Positions 29,310 to 32,837 of a stretch of DNA of 32,837 nt are shown one piece after another. This DNA is from an uncultured beta proteobacterium. Its GTDB lineage: Bacteria > Pseudomonadota > Gammaproteobacteria > Burkholderiales > Burkholderiaceae_C. The stretch covers positions 1 to 32,837 of the forward strand of contig CAIWNX010000130.1 in assembly GCA_903914175.1 (NCBI GenBank). The letters run 5' to 3'. The first letter of the stretch is position 1, and every line of letters begins with the position of its first letter. The translations under genes were made by a program, and so were the position numbers. The notes below the pieces were generated by a model. It ran no database searches. It had not been told where the DNA came from and worked only from the letters and a program-made list of their open reading frames with translations.

Positions 29310-30572
29310 TTACAGGAATAAAGCCTCATCCCGGGCCGCGCGTGAGGCCTTGCTGCCATAAACGCGCTCGAAGATCGGCGTTGCTATCAGCGTGGTGATG
29401 ATGGCCATCATCACCATGATGGCAAACAGCGCTGGCGCGATGATGCCGCGCTGCAGGCCGATATTGAGAATGATCAGTTCCATCAGGCCGCGTGCGTTCA
29501 TGAGGGTGCCAACGGCCAGCGCTTCACGGTGGCGTTCGCCATGCCAGCGTGCGGCGCCGTAGCAGGCAACACCTTTGCCGAGCGTGGCTGCCAGCAGCAC
29601 CACAGCGGTGAGCAGCCACAGATAAGGGGTGTTGACCAGGCCGATCTTGGTGTTCAGGCCCGAATAAACGAAGAAAACCGGCAGCAGGAATGCGGTGGTC
29701 AACGGGTAGATGATTCGGTGCAACTCTGCGGCAAACTTGCCCCGCGGCATGGCAATTCCCATGATGAAGGCGCCGAAGACGGCGTAGATCTGGATGTAGT
29801 CGGTAAACCAGGCGCCGATCATGACCAGCATCAACACGAAGATCAGCATGCCTTGCCCCATCTCACCGGCCGTCGCCACCTGTTGCCCAAGCGGCACTAG
29901 CAAGCGACGGATGACGAGCAGGGTCACAAGTCCGAACAGAACGCCGCCGCCGATGGCGTAGAGGGCAATCGCCGGATTGCCCTGGAAACTGGCCAGCACC
30001 ACGGCCAGTACGCACCAGGCAACCGCATCGTCTATCGATCCGGCTGCGAGCGCCAGCGTACCGAGTGAGGTCTTGGACAGGCCCTGCTCAAAAATAATGC
30101 GCGCCAGCATCGGGAACGCCGTAATCGACATGGCCGCGCCCATGAACAGCATGGCTTGCGCGGCCGTGGTCTTGAGTGGAAAAAGGCTTGCGTCACCGAC
30201 CAGGAACCAGGCCAGTGTTGCGCCCAGTGCGAACGGCGCCACAATGCCAGCGCTAGAAACCGATGCGGCGCTGCGCCAGCGCGACTTGATCAAGCCGAGA
30301 TCAAACTCGACACCGATCAAAAACATGTAGAGCACCAGGCCAAGCTGGCTGAGCGCGAACAGAATGGGTTTGGATTCAAGCGGGAAAACGTAGGCGCTCC
30401 AGGCCGGGAGCAGCCAGCCCATCAGCGACGGCCCCATCACAACACCGGCGATCATTTCGCTGACCACCTGCGACTGTCCCATTTTGCTGAACAGAATGCC
30501 CACGACGCGGCAGACCCCTAGGATGAAAGCCATTTGCAGGAAGAACAGGACAGAGAGATCGAAGGTGCTCAT
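29310..30572 (-). CDS. Cation:proton antiporter (CPA2/Na+-H+ exchanger family)
   Basis: ~12-TM hydrophobic protein: SQVVSEMIAGVVMGPSLMGWLLP, GSIDDAVAWCVLAVVLA, NARGLMELIILNIGL. Confidence 0.92.
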   Translation of the reverse strand: MSTFDLSVLFFLQMAFILGVCRVVGILFSKMGQSQVVSEMIAGVVMGPSLMGWLLPAWSAYVFPLESKPILFALSQLGLVLYMFLIGVEFDLGLIKSRWRSAASVSSAGIVAPFALGATLAWFLVGDASLFPLKTTAAQAMLFMGAAMSITAFPMLARIIFEQGLSKTSLGTLALAAGSIDDAVAWCVLAVVLASFQGNPAIALYAIGGGVLFGLVTLLVIRRLLVPLGQQVATAGEMGQGMLIFVLMLVMIGAWFTDYIQIYAVFGAFIMGIAMPRGKFAAELHRIIYPLTTAFLLPVFFVYSGLNTKIGLVNTPYLWLLTAVVLLAATLGKGVACYGAARWHGERHREALAVGTLMNARGLMELIILNIGLQRGIIAPALFAIMVMMAIITTLIATPIFERVYGSKASRAARDEALFL

Positions 30573-30951
30573 CAACTCATCATTTTGGTAAGACTGCTTG
30601 CGCAGCACCATTGGAATCTAGCAGACTGCATGCATAAACTTCGATCACTATGAAAATGCGGCGATCCTGCTTGATCCAACCGAATGACCGCTATGTAACG
30701 CAATCGATGTCGGCTTTGGGCACTTTGCAGGTCGCCACGAACTGCTTCTTTACGGCGTTGAACTGGACCACAGGAAAGCTGACAGTCGTGGACAGCCGCT
30801 TAGTGTCTTCTGTTGACGTTTCCACCCCTGTTTCCGACCATATGTTCTGGCACAAACCAAAACGTGCGGTCACGATTGGCCGAAACACACTGGCAGCAAA
30901 CATAGGGTCCCATTAGCTCAATGCGCAACCATGTCAGGCTTGGTAGTTTCT

Positions 30952-31317
30952 CTAGGTTCCTGCCGTTAACGAAACATTCGCCTGCAACTCATCCCACGGA
31001 GCCGTCAGTTTCCTGCCGTCACGCAGTAACAATCCGGCGGACTCCAGCATGGCCACATCCTGATGCACGTTCTTGTAATCACGGTTCAGGGCCGTCGCGA
31101 GCTCACGTACGTTGGCGGCGCCGTGTTGGCGCACATGACGCAATAATTCCAGGCGACGAGGGGAAAGGGTGTCCAACATGGTTTGCACGTCCAGGAAGGT
31201 CACATGTGTTTCGGAAACCGGTTCTCCGGCCGCAGCACGATTCCATGCGCTAGCAAAGCGCTTGCCCATATCGGCCAAGCTACCAACGTCAACTTGAACT
31301 TTATTCGTGGTGCTCAT
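30952..31317 (-). CDS. HTH DNA-binding protein, probable antitoxin (HVO_A0114/TumA-like)
   Basis: Winged-HTH sequence LSPRRLELLRHVRQHGAANVRELATALNRDYKNVHQDVAMLESAGLLLRDGRKLTAPWDE. Overlaps the upstream small ORF by 17 bp. Confidence 0.75.
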   Translation of the reverse strand: MSTTNKVQVDVGSLADMGKRFASAWNRAAAGEPVSETHVTFLDVQTMLDTLSPRRLELLRHVRQHGAANVRELATALNRDYKNVHQDVAMLESAGLLLRDGRKLTAPWDELQANVSLTAGT

Positions 31318-31594
31318 TTTTCACACTTTCAACATCGGCCAGAAAATCGGCCACCAACTGCTCGACACTCACAAACCTGTATCGCGTTTGAACCTCATGC
31401 ACATGCCTGTGATCACTCTTGCCGCGTTCGTTGTCATATCCAACAATTCTTTTGCCATCGCGTCCATAAAACAGGCTGTACTTGAGCCCGTGGGCGCGTT
31501 CTGCTGATGCCTGCGGTAACTTCCATATGGTCATTTCAACGATGGACCCATCCGGCAACACGGCTTTGTCGTAGAAGATTCGCATCGCCTTCAT
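31301..31594 (-). CDS. Probable toxin, TumE/DUF6516-like
   Basis: 97 aa: MRIFYDKAVLPDGSIVEMTIWKLPQASAERAHGLKYSLFYGRDGKRIVGYDNERGKSDHRHV...; this pattern plus a paired overlapping HTH gene resembles TumE-family pairs. Confidence 0.7.
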   Translation of the reverse strand: MKAMRIFYDKAVLPDGSIVEMTIWKLPQASAERAHGLKYSLFYGRDGKRIVGYDNERGKSDHRHVHEVQTRYRFVSVEQLVADFLADVESVKNEHHE

Positions 31595-31638
31595 ATGGTC
31601 ACTTTAACCATATATAAAGATGGTGTCAATAACCATAT
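31593..31638. promoter_or_regulatory. Inverted-repeat operator cluster for the TumE/HTH pair
   Basis: ATATGGT (31593-31599)/ACCATAT (31607-31613), and a second ATGGT (31620-31624)/ACCAT (31632-31636) within ACCATAT (31632-31638). The first arm overlaps the predicted start codon. Confidence 0.5.
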
Positions 31639-31787
31639 GACACACCCTCTGAACCACATGGAATTTTGTTCTTTCGAGCCAACAACCAGACTTGAAAATG
31701 GGTGCGCCCCCCAAGAAAGTAAGACCTAATGTCGGGTATCGGGCAGGCAGATTGAAAAGTTGACCGTCGCCTGAGTGTCTACTTCTG

Positions 31788-32837
31788 TCAGTTTGCGACC
31801 CGCCCCGCATCCCTGGCCCAAGCGGCATCAGGCCGCCAGGCCGCAGCCCATGCTGGCAACTCGTCGGCCAGCATCGGGGGCGCGATGGCGTAGCCTTGCG
31901 CCAGTTCGCAGCCTAACTCCAGCAGCAACGTGCCCTGCGCTACGGTCTCAACGCCCTCCGCGATGACCTGGCGCTTGAAGGCCGAAGCCAGACCAATCAC
32001 GCCCTGCAGAATCGCCAGATCATCGGGGTCTTCAAGCATGTCGTGCACAAAACTCTGGTCGATCTTGAGTGTGCTGACGTGCAAACGTTTCAAATAGGTG
32101 AGCGATGAATAGCCGGTGCCAAAATCGTCGAGCGCAAAGGCAATCCCAAGCTGCGCGCAGGACTCGATCAGTTTGGACACCTGTGCCACGTCTTCGAGCA
32201 CGCTGGTCTCCAGAATCTCCAGCTCAAGGCACGATGGTGTGAGCTGTGGATGGGCCGCCAGAATGAGCCGCAGGCGGTCCAAAAAGTCTGCTTGCTGCAA
32301 TTGGCGCGCCCCCACGTTGACGCTGACCGGAATATTCAGACCGGCGCCACGCCAGCGCTCGACCTGTGTCAGTGCGGTCTCGATTACCCACTCCCCGATC
32401 ACGACGGCCAGCGCATCGGTCTCGATCACAGGCAGAAACAGCGATGGTTCGAGCAGGCCGCGCTGCGGATGTTGCCAGCGGATTAAAGCCTCAGCGCCAA
32501 CGACCTTGCCGCTTCGCATATTGATCTTGGGTTGGTAATGGAGCACGAATTCTCGCTCGCTCTGGGCCAGCCGGATGCGCTCCAGGCTCTCAAAGTGCAA
32601 ACGGATGTTGTGATCATGTCCGGCGTCGAAGACATGGTAGCGTCTCTTGCCGGCAAGCTTGGCCTGGTACATGGCCTGGTCGGCCTGACGCAGCAATTGA
32701 TCGGCGTCGATGGGCTGCGCCTGCGGGTAAAACGTCACCCCGATGCTGGCCGACACCTGCAGATGGAGATCACCCAAATGCACCGGCTGTGCGGCAGCCT
32801 CCAGCAGGCGATTGAGCAAAGGCAAGCTGGCATCGCC
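31788..32837 (-). CDS. GGDEF-EAL domain c-di-GMP protein, truncated by window end
   Basis: C-terminal part of GGDEF (SASIGVTFYP...ADQAMYQAKLAGKRRYHVFD) followed by EAL (VVGAEALIRWQHP, LELEILETSVL, ALDDFGTGYSSLTYLKRL, IAEGVET). Confidence 0.92.
   Translation of the reverse strand, partial: GDASLPLLNRLLEAAAQPVHLGDLHLQVSASIGVTFYPQAQPIDADQLLRQADQAMYQAKLAGKRRYHVFDAGHDHNIRLHFESLERIRLAQSEREFVLHYQPKINMRSGKVVGAEALIRWQHPQRGLLEPSLFLPVIETDALAVVIGEWVIETALTQVERWRGAGLNIPVSVNVGARQLQQADFLDRLRLILAAHPQLTPSCLELEILETSVLEDVAQVSKLIESCAQLGIAFALDDFGTGYSSLTYLKRLHVSTLKIDQSFVHDMLEDPDDLAILQGVIGLASAFKRQVIAEGVETVAQGTLLLELGCELAQGYAIAPPMLADELPAWAAAWRPDAAWARDAGRVAN

Overview
The window looks like part of a betaproteobacterial (Burkholderiales-like, inferred from style and gene content only) chromosome. 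It reads as: (1) 1-2026, the truncated end of a phage structural module (capsid C-terminus plus head/adaptor-type proteins); (2) 2060-3071, a VapBC toxin-antitoxin pair and an IHF/HU-type gene on the minus strand; (3) 3361-29196, a ~26 kb locus for beta-glucan or beta-glucoside utilization, containing a ROK kinase, a secreted GH5, a TonB-dependent receptor (TBDR), a flavin-dependent tryptophan-halogenase-like protein, a GH3 lipoprotein, a LacI-type regulator, two GH1 enzymes, two complete CUT1-type ABC sugar transporters, a GH30 lipoprotein, and a fused phospholipase C-like + SGNH hydrolase; (4) 29310-30572, a CPA2-type cation/proton antiporter; (5) 30952-31594, a likely TumE/TumA-like toxin-antitoxin pair; (6) 31788-end, a truncated GGDEF-EAL protein. 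The strongest signal beyond single genes is three TGGAAA-N2-TTTCCA-type palindromes. They lie upstream of the TBDR, the first GH1-ABC operon and the second, divergently oriented ABC-GH1 operon, so they outline a local LacI-type regulon linking the whole locus. The most unusual components are the intact-motif halogenase homologue inside a glycan locus and the PLC-SGNH fusion next to GH30. All family calls are from motif recognition by eye; no database search was run.
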